Position numbers and translations under genes: made by a program
Source: Vibrio aquaticus
GTDB taxonomy: Bacteria > Pseudomonadota > Gammaproteobacteria > Enterobacterales > Vibrionaceae
NCBI RefSeq assembly: GCF_003970385.1
Contig: NZ_RXZH01000009.1
Location: 53,237 to 117,236, forward strand
Length of the DNA stretch: 64,000 nt
Direction: 5' to 3'
In this document: piece by piece, positions 17,913 to 26,532 of the stretch
Numbering within the stretch: the stretch's first letter is position 1
How the letters are laid out: each line of letters starts with the position of its first letter
Notes under the pieces: generated by a model
The model's input: the letters and a program-made list of their open reading frames with translations, nothing else
Told to the model about the DNA's origin: nothing
Databases searched by the model: none

Positions 17913-19358
17913 ATGACCATAAACCACGTAGAAGATGCGTTGCTAAAACCAGCCGGCCTTAGTGAGCAAGACGTTGCGGATACGCTGGCAAGTATTGCCA
18001 CACGTCAAATCGATTATGCAGACATTTACTTTCAGTCTAGCTGGCATGAGTCACTGGTATTGGAAGACAGCATCATCAAAGATGGTTCTTTTAATATTGA
18101 TTGTGGTGTCGGTGTTCGTGCCGTAACCGGTGAGAAAACGGGTTTCGCGTACTCTGATCAAATTCAATTAGACGGCCTTAAGCAAAGCGCGATTGCCGCT
18201 CGAGGCATTGCTCAGCAAGGTCAAAATGGCAAAGTACAGGCATTCAAACGTACTGACAACCAAGCGTATTACGCGGCTGAAAACCCATTAGAGAGTTGGG
18301 CGAAAGAGCAGAAGACTCAACTGTTAAAAGAATTAGATGCTTACATCCGTACCAAAGAACCTCTGATCAAAGAAGTCTCGGTAAGTCTCAGTGGTGTACA
18401 TGAGCAAATGCTAGTTGCGGCAACGGATGGTACTTATGCGGGTGATGTTCGTCCTTTAGTTCGTCTATCTATCAGCGTATTAGCGCAAAAAGGCGATCGC
18501 CGTGAGCGTGGTAGCTCAGGTGGTGGTGGTCGTTTTGGTTACGACTTCTTCCTAACGGATAGCGACGGTGCCAAAGTCGCGTATCACTACGCTGATGAAG
18601 CAATTCGCATGGCTTTAGTTAACCTTGAAGCTGATGCAGCGCCAGCAGGCATGATGCCAGTCGTACTAGGCTCAGGTTGGCCAGGCGTACTTCTGCACGA
18701 AGCGGTCGGTCATGGCTTAGAAGGTGATTTCAACCGTAAAGAATCATCGGTATTCAGCGGTAAAGTGGGCGAGAAGGTCACCTCTGATCTTTGTACCATC
18801 GTCGATGACGGCACACTAAAAGATCTTCGTGGTTCACTGAATGTGGATGATGAAGGTGTGAATGGTCAATACAACACGTTAATTGAAAATGGTGTGCTGA
18901 AAGGCTACATGCAAGATAAGCTCAATGCGCGTTTAATGGGTGTGAACCCAACAGGTAACGGCCGTCGTGAGTCTTATGCTCACTTGCCAATGCCACGCAT
19001 GACTAACACTTACATGTTACCGGGCGAACATACGCCAGAAGAGATCATTTCAACTGTTGAGAAAGGTCTTTACGCACCAAACTTTGGTGGTGGTCAGGTG
19101 GACATCACTTCCGGTAAGTTTGTGTTCTCAGCGTCAGAAGCGTACTTGATTGAAAATGGTAAAATCACTCGCCCAGTGAAAGGCGCAACCTTGATTGGTT
19201 CAGGTATTGAGGCCATGCAGCAGGTGTCGATGGTGGGTAATGACCTAAGTATCGACCGCGGTGTCGGTGTATGTGGTAAAGCCGGTCAAAGTGTTCCTGT
19301 TGGAGTTGGTCAGCCAACCTTGAAGCTTGATTCAATCACGGTCGGTGGTACCGAGTAA
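17913..19358 (+). CDS. tldD: Metalloprotease TldD
   Basis: Zinc metallopeptidase subunit of the TldD/TldE(PmbA) pair, which degrades unfolded peptides and matures some modified peptides such as microcin B17. The zinc motif HEAVGHGLEGD begins at residue 262. The 481-residue length and the C-terminal GKAGQSVPVGVGQPT pattern are standard for TldD. It is the last plus-strand gene of the mreB-to-tldD run and ends at a bidirectional terminator shared with arcA. The partner tldE/pmbA is not in this window. Confidence 0.96.
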   Translation: MTINHVEDALLKPAGLSEQDVADTLASIATRQIDYADIYFQSSWHESLVLEDSIIKDGSFNIDCGVGVRAVTGEKTGFAYSDQIQLDGLKQSAIAARGIAQQGQNGKVQAFKRTDNQAYYAAENPLESWAKEQKTQLLKELDAYIRTKEPLIKEVSVSLSGVHEQMLVAATDGTYAGDVRPLVRLSISVLAQKGDRRERGSSGGGGRFGYDFFLTDSDGAKVAYHYADEAIRMALVNLEADAAPAGMMPVVLGSGWPGVLLHEAVGHGLEGDFNRKESSVFSGKVGEKVTSDLCTIVDDGTLKDLRGSLNVDDEGVNGQYNTLIENGVLKGYMQDKLNARLMGVNPTGNGRRESYAHLPMPRMTNTYMLPGEHTPEEIISTVEKGLYAPNFGGGQVDITSGKFVFSASEAYLIENGKITRPVKGATLIGSGIEAMQQVSMVGNDLSIDRGVGVCGKAGQSVPVGVGQPTLKLDSITVGGTE

Positions 19359-19421
19359 TAACTAAATTGTAGATTTGGTCATTCCATACACGGGGATGAC
19401 GGCCAAATTCATTAAAAAAAC

Positions 19422-19455
19422 AAAAAGGGTTGATGCTTTCACATCAACCCTTTTT
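19422..19455. terminator. Bidirectional terminator between tldD and arcA
   Basis: Stem of up to 14 bp (AAAAAGGGTTGATG with CATCAACCCTTTTT), loop ctttca, with A-run on the left and T-run on the right; serves both converging genes. Confidence 0.9.
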
Positions 19456-19475
19456 ATATTCTATCGTTTTAGGTA

Positions 19476-20696
19476 CTAAATACCGTCACGCTCAATTGGA
19501 CAGCTCATACAACGCGCGCCGCCGCGACCACGACCGAGTTCATTACCTGGAATAGTTAGAACTTGAATCCCAGCCTTGTCGTATTTTTCATTGGTGTAAA
19601 CGTTACGTTCGTAACCAATCACAACACCTGGTTTTACCGTTAGTACGTTATTGGCGTCATTCCATTGTTCACGTTCAGCTTCGTAGCTGTCACCACCAGT
19701 GGTGATGATTTTCAAGTAATCTAGGCCAAGCGCTTCTTCGATCGCATGAATAAAGCTTGGTACTTTTTCTACCTTCATTTCACCATCATCTTTTGGTGAA
19801 AGTCGCCATGTATTCAGGTCTTTACGCATGATCTCTGGGTAGACAGAGAACGTATCGATGTCCATGTGCGTCATAACCGTATCTAAGTGCATGCAAGAGC
19901 GATGTTTTGGTAGCTCAATCGCAATCACTTCTTTGGCTTGGCCATGTTTAAATAGATTCGCCGCTAGGTTTTCAACGCCCTGTGCGGTGGTACGTTCAGA
20001 CATACCCACCAAAACAGCGCCTTTACCAATAACCAACACGTCTCCGCCTTCGATATTGGCATTGTCGTAATGAAGATCGTCATCACCGAAGTACTTAATA
20101 AAGTCTTGGCCTGCAAATACAGGGTGCCAGCGATAGATTGCACGCAAATGGTTAGTTTCACGCTGACGAGCCGCTTTCATCATAGGGTTTAGAGAGACAC
20201 CACCGTAGACCCAGCATGACGTATCACGGGTAAACAGATGGTTTGGTAGTGGCTCAATGACAAAGTCCAGAGGCTGATGCATGTGTTGGAGCATTGACGA
20301 CGACTTGATTGGCAATTCAGAGTAGGCAAGTCCACCAAGCAGTACCGTCGCTAGGTGCTCGTTGTCCATACTTGAAAGGTAACTGCGTAAGTCTTTGGCA
20401 AAAGTAGGGCCGTAACGGAAATCAGAAATTTGAGTATTGAGTAGCCAAGCTCTTGCTTCTGAGACTTCTAAGGTTTCCACCAGTAAGTTGTGTAGAAGTA
20501 GAACTTCCACCCCTTGATCGGTTAGCGTCTGAGCGAACTTATCATGTTCTTCCCCAGCGGCCTCAACGGCCAATACATCATCAAATAACAGTTCATGACA
20601 ATTAGATGGGGTTAAGTGGGTGAGTGCTCGCTCTGGACGATTAAGCAAGACTCGTCTTAATTGACCAACCTCTGAGCCTACGTACAACTTACTCAT
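19476..20696 (-). CDS. arcA: Arginine deiminase ArcA
   Basis: Hydrolyses arginine to citrulline and ammonia, the first step of the arginine deiminase pathway, which can feed ATP synthesis through carbamate kinase. The 406-residue chain has the N-terminal VGSEVGQLRRVLLNRPE and the C-terminal catalytic cysteine C396 in GARCMSCPIERDGI. No arcB/arcC/arcD gene is beside it; argF, which makes or uses citrulline, is 11 kb away. An AAGGAT ribosome site precedes the ATG. A 565-base gene-free region lies upstream. Confidence 0.96.
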   Translation of the reverse strand: MSKLYVGSEVGQLRRVLLNRPERALTHLTPSNCHELLFDDVLAVEAAGEEHDKFAQTLTDQGVEVLLLHNLLVETLEVSEARAWLLNTQISDFRYGPTFAKDLRSYLSSMDNEHLATVLLGGLAYSELPIKSSSMLQHMHQPLDFVIEPLPNHLFTRDTSCWVYGGVSLNPMMKAARQRETNHLRAIYRWHPVFAGQDFIKYFGDDDLHYDNANIEGGDVLVIGKGAVLVGMSERTTAQGVENLAANLFKHGQAKEVIAIELPKHRSCMHLDTVMTHMDIDTFSVYPEIMRKDLNTWRLSPKDDGEMKVEKVPSFIHAIEEALGLDYLKIITTGGDSYEAEREQWNDANNVLTVKPGVVIGYERNVYTNEKYDKAGIQVLTIPGNELGRGRGGARCMSCPIERDGI

Positions 20697-21261
20697 TTTG
20701 TATCCTTACAATAAATTCCAGAGCGTATTTATGACAAGATTGTTATAAAGATGCAAGCTCGATTAGTGGCCAGATATACCGTCATAACTCAATAAAGCAG
20801 AGATTTATCTTATGTGGGAGGCGAGATCTATAAAATTACGGAAGTTTTGATTTAGAAACATTCAATGTGAGGCTGAGTCTCTATGCGTTTCACGAAAAAT
20901 TCAAGAGTGAGGAGTTCTTAAAGGAACCAGCATAGCTATTCAGTAATTCACCGATGAGGCCGGATTAAGCATATTTTTATGCAGTGAGCTTTCTATTTTG
21001 ATATGCAGATAAAGCTGATAAAAACGCATATCTGCGCTGATCATCGTATATGGGCGCTGAAAACAGATAACTCTGAATGCCGACTTTGATAATAAAATGT
21101 TAAATCTCTCATCTTGTGAAGTTGATCTGCTTAGATCGTGACGATAGTGACAGAGAAAGATCGCGATCAAGCTACATTCTGGGTAGTAATTTCCTCTGAT
21201 CCATGCGATATTTCATCGCTGTTAACTATGATCTATTTTTTGACTATCTGGAGCACGAAAC
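20697..21261. other. Gene-free region between divergent arcA and rraB
   Basis: No convincing coding frame; a 76-codon minus-strand frame at 20940-21170 has no ribosome site or recognisable protein. The region must hold the arcA and rraB promoters. Its most visible property is a cluster of Dam sites: GATC at 20825, 21039, 21124, 21134, 21159, 21165, 21198 and 21230, six of them within about 110 bases directly upstream of rraB. Confidence 0.6.
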
Positions 21262-21675
21262 ATGTCTCACGAAGATGAATATCTATCTGTTGAAGCACTA
21301 ATTGAGATTCAAAAGGAAGAGACTCGCGATATTATCCAAGCCTTACTCGAAGATGGCAGTGATCCAGATGCTTTATACGAGATTGAACACCACCTTTTTG
21401 CTGAAGACTTTAACACGCTAGAAAAAGCGGTAGTAGAAGCATTCAAGATGGGTTTTGAAGTTCTTGAAGCAGAAGAAACAGAAGACGAAGATGGTAACAA
21501 GCTACTGTGTTGTGATGCCACTATGGAATCTGCACTAAACCCAGAAGCGATTGATGAGCAAGTCGAGAAGCTGATCCAACTTGCTGAGAAATACGACATC
21601 ATCTATGACGGTTGGGGCACTTACTACGAAGGTGAAGATGCACTTTACCCTGAAGAAGATGATGACGAAGAGTAA
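21262..21675 (+). CDS. rraB: Regulator of RNase E activity RraB
   Basis: Small acidic protein inhibitor that binds the C-terminal scaffold of RNase E and shifts mRNA decay. The 137 residues are very acidic, with a DDDEE tail, and contain the family pattern DGSDPDALYEIEHHLFAEDF followed by GWGTYYEG near the C-terminus. The length is standard. A GGAG ribosome site precedes the ATG, and an intrinsic terminator follows. The gene is monocistronic. Confidence 0.95.
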   Translation: MSHEDEYLSVEALIEIQKEETRDIIQALLEDGSDPDALYEIEHHLFAEDFNTLEKAVVEAFKMGFEVLEAEETEDEDGNKLLCCDATMESALNPEAIDEQVEKLIQLAEKYDIIYDGWGTYYEGEDALYPEEDDDEE

Positions 21676-21698
21676 TCACTCTTAAGAACAGAATTGAG

Positions 21699-21727
21699 AA
21701 TGCCAGTCCTAGTGACTGGCATTTTTA
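21699..21727 (+). terminator. Intrinsic terminator after rraB
   Basis: Perfect 10-bp stem AATGCCAGTC/GACTGGCATT with a five-base loop, then a T-run. Confidence 0.88.
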
Positions 21728-21792
21728 TATCTTTATGCCATAGGCTACACTATAATCTTCCGACCTCTCTATAGCACTAAGATTGAAGGAAT

Positions 21793-22590
21793 ATGCGGCT
21801 ATCACTTGCAGGTCTTTGGCAAATATCACCTCTTACAGACCTCTCAATACCTCAAGATGACATTACCTTTCCCGCTCCATTGAGCGCTCGGCTTCCTGAC
21901 AGTTTGTCAGAGAGTGCGATTGCAGCTCAAGAGTGGCACTTAATGCATGACATCGAAGTGGATGAAGCCATGATGGCATTTCCTGCCGTGGATTTGGTGA
22001 TTGCAGGTGTTGATTATCATGCCGAAGTTCGCCTCAATGGCGTCGCCGTTTTTGACTGTGATGGCTCTCAATCTGAGTATAAGAAAGACATTCGTCCATA
22101 CATGCAACTTGGCCGTAATCGCTTTGAGATTTTATTCCTAGAAGAGGAAGAGGATTTACTGTTCGAAGAAGAGCAGCCAGAGCTGTGTCACCTTGGAGAA
22201 CAACAGCAGAAAAAAGACTCTCGCATGGGGATTTGGGAAGAGCCTTATCTGCAGTTTATTCGTCATGTTCGCCTAGAGCACATTACCACGGAGCAAATTT
22301 GGCACCATGGTGGTGGCTGTGAGTTTATGGTGGATCTGCACTATAAAACTTATGCTTCTGGTTTGATTTCAGCGTCGGTAAAATTCAATGGCATGACGTA
22401 TCACTTACCAATAGATGTGCGTAATGACCATGTAAGTGCTTTGTTCCAAGTGGAAGCGCCCGTCTATATTGATCCTAAGTCACCTAATCCAAACGATCTC
22501 TATCAATTAGACGTGACACTCGATGGTCAAAGCCAGCAGTTTAAAGTGGGCTTGAGCAAGGACCTTTGCGTTACCCACTTCCCGCTTTAA
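21793..22590 (+). CDS. Orphan glycosidase-like sugar-binding domain protein
   Basis: A 265-residue cytoplasmic-looking protein (no signal peptide). Its first half resembles the N-terminal galactose-binding-like jelly-roll domain of GH2 beta-mannosidases: MRLSLAGLWQISP start, then VDYHAEVRLNGVAVFDCDG and the later GIWEEPYL motif. The chain ends where a GH2 enzyme would continue into the immunoglobulin-like and catalytic barrel domains, so no glycosidase activity is expected. It may bind a glycan or act as a scaffold; function unknown. A monocistronic gene, converging with the DUF2061 gene and overlapping its end by four bases. Confidence 0.7.
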   Translation: MRLSLAGLWQISPLTDLSIPQDDITFPAPLSARLPDSLSESAIAAQEWHLMHDIEVDEAMMAFPAVDLVIAGVDYHAEVRLNGVAVFDCDGSQSEYKKDIRPYMQLGRNRFEILFLEEEEDLLFEEEQPELCHLGEQQQKKDSRMGIWEEPYLQFIRHVRLEHITTEQIWHHGGGCEFMVDLHYKTYASGLISASVKFNGMTYHLPIDVRNDHVSALFQVEAPVYIDPKSPNPNDLYQLDVTLDGQSQQFKVGLSKDLCVTHFPL

Positions 22591-22982
22591 GCGTGTGCAC
22601 ACATCCAATTCGAAGAGTGGCTATCTTGTTTGCGTAGCCACACTTTTTCATGGAAATAGTAAGCCACAGTATTAATGGTTGGCTCGATAGCAGCCATTAC
22701 CCCACCGACAAACGCATCACCAGTCATTAAGTAAACCACTCCGAATGCAACACTGAAGTGCACGATAGCGAAGCTGGTGGTTTTCACCTTGGCTGAGCGA
22801 GCTAAATTCTGCAATGCTTGGCTGGTTTGCCATATCCGCTCATGGAAGTAAAACGCTACTGAGTTTACAGAAGGCTCGACCATGGCAATCAGACTACCGA
22901 TTAAGATATCTCCGGTCAGCACGTACGCGACAGTAAAGGCGATAGTGAAGTGAATAGCGGCGAATGTCAGTGTCTTTTTCAT
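22587..22982 (-). CDS. DUF2061 membrane protein (two tandem DUF2061 units)
   Basis: A 131-residue membrane protein built from two DUF2061 repeats: TFAAIHFTIAFTVAYVLTGD...EPSVNSVAFYFHERIW and SFAIVHFSVAFGVVYLMTGD...EPTINTVAYYFHEKVW. Each unit has two hydrophobic helices and a C-terminal FHE(K/R)xW motif. The ATG at 22982 has AAGG at good distance; an in-frame TTG at 23000 does not. A near-perfect Fur box lies about 70 bases upstream, so iron control is likely. Biochemical role unknown. It overlaps the end of the convergent gene by four bases. Confidence 0.8.
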   Translation of the reverse strand: MKKTLTFAAIHFTIAFTVAYVLTGDILIGSLIAMVEPSVNSVAFYFHERIWQTSQALQNLARSAKVKTTSFAIVHFSVAFGVVYLMTGDAFVGGVMAAIEPTINTVAYYFHEKVWLRKQDSHSSNWMCAHA

Positions 22983-23050
22983 GGTAATAACCTTGTTCAA
23001 CGTAAGCAGTCATCTGCTTTGTTATCTCAGTAACTCGATAAGGTTATTAT

Positions 23051-23065
23051 TGATAATTATTCTCA
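23051..23065. promoter_or_regulatory. Fur box upstream of the DUF2061 gene
   Basis: TGATAATTATTCTCA matches the 7-1-7 Fur motif TGATAATNATTATCA at 14 of 15 positions counting the free centre. It lies about 70 bases upstream of the minus-strand ATG, where a repressor would cover the promoter. Confidence 0.7.
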
Positions 23066-23132
23066 TTAAATAAATTCGATTGATTCGATAGTTTTGATAG
23101 GAATTAGCTATTAATAAACGAGTGGGATCAAA

Positions 23133-23153
23133 AAAGGCGCAGAGTGCGCCTTT
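23133..23153 (-). terminator. Intrinsic terminator after the UspA gene
   Basis: Nine-bp stem AAAGGCGCA/TGCGCCTTT with a three-base loop; on the minus strand it is followed by a T-run, right after the uspA-like stop codon. Confidence 0.85.
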
Positions 23154-23186
23154 ATTCTTAATGAGCAGAGAGCAGTGTGCTCAGTC

Positions 23187-23624
23187 TTAGCCTTGTGGTT
23201 TCACAACCAGAACATTGATCGGTGAGTTTTCGACTACTTTACTCGCAACTGAACCTAGAACCACTTTGTCGATCTTAGAACGTTTATGGCTTGGCATAAC
23301 AATTAGGTCAGCACCAAGTTTCTCTGCGTAATCCAGAATAGTGGAATACGGCTTACCTTCACCAACGTGTACTTTATATACCACGTCTTCATCGATGTGG
23401 TTGACCGCGAACTCTCTTAGTTGATCTTCAACATCACTCTTCATGTTTTGAACGGCATCTTTCGGAAAGTAAGACGCAACCATCGACATGTGAATACCAG
23501 GAAGTACATTCAACAAGTGAACTTCGGCTTTAGAGTGCTTAGCATGCCACACTGCTAGTTCAACCGCTTTGTCGGAAAAGCCTTTGTCGTTGAGGTCTAC
23601 AGGAACAAGAATTTGCTTATACAT
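23187..23624 (-). CDS. UspA-family protein linked to the TRAP transporter
   Basis: Universal stress protein of 145 residues with the usual start MYKQILVPVDLND and end NVLVVKPQG. ATG 23624 has AAAGAGA upstream; the longer frame lacks support. The nucleotide loop, normally G-x2-G-x9-G-S, here reads PSHKRSKIDKVVLGS, so the first two glycines are Pro and Lys and ATP binding may differ. It lies 100 bases after the TRAP permease on the same strand, as in Halomonas teaABCD, where the UspA protein TeaD modulates transport. Two inverted repeats occupy the gap (CCCCTTA/TAAGGGG at 23644-23665 and a 10-bp hairpin at 23694-23716). Confidence 0.88.
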   Translation of the reverse strand: MYKQILVPVDLNDKGFSDKAVELAVWHAKHSKAEVHLLNVLPGIHMSMVASYFPKDAVQNMKSDVEDQLREFAVNHIDEDVVYKVHVGEGKPYSTILDYAEKLGADLIVMPSHKRSKIDKVVLGSVASKVVENSPINVLVVKPQG

Positions 23625-23693
23625 TATGAAATCTCTTTGTATTCCCCTTAAAACACCATAAGGGGGAGTGAAATGCATCCTTAGCTTAATTGT

Positions 23694-23716
23694 AGCCCTA
23701 CTGAGTCAGTAGGGCT
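23694..23716 (-). terminator. Hairpin between TRAP permease and UspA gene
   Basis: Perfect 10-bp stem AGCCCTACTG/CAGTAGGGCT with a three-base loop, just after the permease stop. The T-run is poor, so it is probably a partial terminator or RNA 3' stabiliser. Confidence 0.5.
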
Positions 23717-23723
23717 GATTAAG

Positions 23724-26303
23724 TTACGCGCTCATCTCATCCTTTCGAGCTCGTCTTCTTTGGTTCATTGCAAGGCCAATCAGAAGAATCAGTGCCGGTA
23801 CAAAGACCCACTCTTTCATTGGTCGATCAGCGTCAACCACAACCGAACGAATCTCCCAATCGAAGTCGACACCGGCTGCTTCAGCAGGGCTACCAAATTC
23901 AACCATATCGACCAACATACGACCGTTGGCATCGTTCAGCATAAGGCCCATTGACGAAATACGCTCTTCACCGCCTTCAGCACGGTCATCAAATGGTAGA
24001 CGAACCGTTTTAGAGATGTAATCACCTTCTAAATTCTCACCAGCAACCAGTAGCTCTACCTCTTCACCTACCTTCAATTGGTCAGTGATTTGTACGATCT
24101 CAGTACCTGGGTGCAGAACCTTCGCAGGGTAAATTTGATCCCACCAGAAACCTGGGCGGAAGAAAGTAAACGTAAGCACCAATAGGGCAACGGTTTCCCA
24201 CCATTTGTTCTTGGTAAACCACCAGCCTTGTGTCGCCGCTGAGAAAATCAACATGGCGATGACGGACGATATGATCGTCAGCATTAAGTGCCAGATACTA
24301 TCAATCCCCATCAGTAGTAGCTGGGTATTGAAGATAAACATAAATGGCAAGATGGCCGTTCGAATGTCGTAGGTAAAGCCTTGGATACCAGTTCGAATTG
24401 GATCCGATTTGGCAATCGCTGCCGCGGCAAATGCGGCTAGACCTACAGGTGGTGTATCATCGGCTAAAATACCGAAGTAGAACACAAATAAGTGAACCGC
24501 GATAAGTGGAATAATCAGACCACTTTGCGCACCCAAAGTCACGATAACCGGCGCCATCAAGGTTGATACAACGATGTAGTTTGCCGTTGTCGGCAGACCC
24601 ATACCTAAAATCAAGCTGATCACTGCAGTAAATAGCAGCATCAGAATGATGTTACCGCCAGAGATAAACTCAACGAAGTCTGTCATAACAAGACCGATAC
24701 CCGTTAGCGTTACCACACCAACCACTGTACCTGCTGCTGCCGTCGCAACACCGATACCAATCATATTACGAGCACCCGACACTAAGCTTTCAGCGAGATC
24801 AATAAAGCCAGCTTTAGTTTGCTCAGCAATGCTGCCTTCTTTCGAAAGGATCGCAATCAAAGGACGTTGAGTGATCAAGATAAAGATCATGAATACCGTT
24901 GCCCAGAATGCTGATAGACCTGGAGAGAAACGCTCAACAGTCAGACACCATACAAGAACAACAATCGGTAATAGGAAGTGCAAGCCAGATTTGATCGTTG
25001 GGCCTGGATCAGGAACTTCCGTTAACTCCGCATCGATCTCCATAGCGCCTTCTTTCGCGTACTTAGCCGAAATGTTGACTAAAGCGACGTAAGCAACCAG
25101 AAGAGCAACCGTCACGATCGGCGTAGCTGCATCACCAAAGACATCTTTGGTCCAACCCACACCGTAGTAAACCGCAGCACTGATTACACATAGACCTAAG
25201 ATAGTGCCGGTAAATGACAGTAGGCTATGAATCAGCTTTGGTGTATGACGGCGAGGTAAGCCAGTCATGCCCGCTTTACAAGCTTCAAGGTGAACAATGT
25301 AGATAAGAGCGATGTAAGAAATCAGTGCAGGAAGGATTGCTGCCTTGATAACTTCAACGTAAGAAATGCCGACATACTCAACCATTAAAAAGGCAGCAGC
25401 ACCCATGATTGGTGGTGTTAGCTGACCGTTTGTTGAAGCGGCAACTTCTACTGCACCCGCCTTGGTTCCTGGGAAGCCAACGCGCTTCATCAGAGGAATA
25501 GTAAACGTACCTGTTGTTACTACGTTTGCAATCGATGAGCCTGAAACAAGACCAGACAAGCCTGATGCGACAACCGCTGCTTTCGCTGGGCCACCTTTCA
25601 TGTGACCAAGCAATGAGAATGCTACTTTGATGAAGTAAGCACCTGCACCAGCACGTTCAAGCATGGCACCAAACAGAACGAATAGGAAAACGAATGAGGT
25701 TGAGACACCCAGAGCAACACCGAAGACACCTTCTGTAGTTAGCCATAAGTGCGACATCGCCTTGTTCAAGCTTGCGCCTTTGTGGGCGATAACGTCTGGC
25801 ATATGTGGGCCGCCAAAGGTGTACAGCAAGAATACAGCAGCAACCACCATCAGTGGTGGACCTAACGCACGGCGGGTCGCTTCAAGTAGGAGCACCATAC
25901 CCGTCACAGCGATAACAATATCGAGTGTTGTTGGCGCACCTGAGCGGCCAGCCAGCTCGGTGTAGAAAATATAAATATAAGCAGCAGAGAAACTGCCGGC
26001 TAAAGCTAATAGCCAATCAATGGCAGGAATTCTATCTCTAGGAGAATTTTTAAGTGCTGGATAAGCGGTAAACGCTAGGAACACAGCGAACATTAGGTGG
26101 ATAGAACGTGCTTCAGTATCATTGAGTACGGCGAAATCAAAGATAAACGGCAGGGGGGATGCGTACCAAAGTTGGAATAATGACCAACATAGCGGCACAA
26201 ACCACAAGATGCGACCAGAGATGCCTTGCGGGGCACGCGCACCAGTGTCGGCTTGAGCGACCATATCTTGCACATCTTGAGACGGAGATGTTGTCTTCGA
26301 CAT
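23724..26303 (-). CDS. TRAP transporter fused permease (TAXI type, DctQ-DctM fusion)
   Basis: Fused 4TM-12TM permease of a TRAP secondary transporter, 859 residues, sodium-driven uptake of an organic acid or related solute delivered by the periplasmic TAXI protein. The N-terminal part holds the small-subunit helices, the middle the DctM family repeats (GMGLPTTANYIVVSTL is the characteristic motif), and the C-terminal 170 residues form an extra soluble DUF3394-type region (MLVDMVEFGSPAEAAGVDFD) before a last membrane helix. AAGGAT ribosome site. It follows the binding-protein gene after 229 bases. Substrate unknown; glutamate/glutamine-type substrates are common in this group. Confidence 0.92.
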   Translation of the reverse strand: MSKTTSPSQDVQDMVAQADTGARAPQGISGRILWFVPLCWSLFQLWYASPLPFIFDFAVLNDTEARSIHLMFAVFLAFTAYPALKNSPRDRIPAIDWLLALAGSFSAAYIYIFYTELAGRSGAPTTLDIVIAVTGMVLLLEATRRALGPPLMVVAAVFLLYTFGGPHMPDVIAHKGASLNKAMSHLWLTTEGVFGVALGVSTSFVFLFVLFGAMLERAGAGAYFIKVAFSLLGHMKGGPAKAAVVASGLSGLVSGSSIANVVTTGTFTIPLMKRVGFPGTKAGAVEVAASTNGQLTPPIMGAAAFLMVEYVGISYVEVIKAAILPALISYIALIYIVHLEACKAGMTGLPRRHTPKLIHSLLSFTGTILGLCVISAAVYYGVGWTKDVFGDAATPIVTVALLVAYVALVNISAKYAKEGAMEIDAELTEVPDPGPTIKSGLHFLLPIVVLVWCLTVERFSPGLSAFWATVFMIFILITQRPLIAILSKEGSIAEQTKAGFIDLAESLVSGARNMIGIGVATAAAGTVVGVVTLTGIGLVMTDFVEFISGGNIILMLLFTAVISLILGMGLPTTANYIVVSTLMAPVIVTLGAQSGLIIPLIAVHLFVFYFGILADDTPPVGLAAFAAAAIAKSDPIRTGIQGFTYDIRTAILPFMFIFNTQLLLMGIDSIWHLMLTIISSVIAMLIFSAATQGWWFTKNKWWETVALLVLTFTFFRPGFWWDQIYPAKVLHPGTEIVQITDQLKVGEEVELLVAGENLEGDYISKTVRLPFDDRAEGGEERISSMGLMLNDANGRMLVDMVEFGSPAEAAGVDFDWEIRSVVVDADRPMKEWVFVPALILLIGLAMNQRRRARKDEMSA

Positions 26304-26493
26304 GTACTAAATCCTTAATTATTAGAGGTCCGTGTAGTTTTGGTTATGAGAACCTAATTTTGCATCTTTTAGTGTAGCCAAAAGATGGAATATTGCTCAG
26401 TCGTACGGGATTCTTAGGTATAAAACGAGGAAGAGTTTCAAAATTGTGAAACTCCTAAATTGAATGATATTTATCAGTGTATAACGCTGATAG

Positions 26494-26521
26494 AATCAGG
26501 GAGGCGTTTGCCCCCCTGATT
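26494..26521 (-). terminator. Hairpin between TAXI binding protein and permease genes
   Basis: Stem AATCAGGG/CCCTGATT with extra inner G-C pairs, followed on the minus strand by a second weaker hairpin (about 26471-26492) and no clear T-run. Such attenuating hairpins commonly make the binding protein more abundant than its permease. Confidence 0.55.
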
Positions 26522-26532
26522 ACAAAGAATGG

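Noticed and set aside
20940..21170. 76-codon minus-strand frame between arcA and rraB
   Set aside because: No ribosome site, no recognisable protein pattern, and it spans the regulatory GATC cluster.
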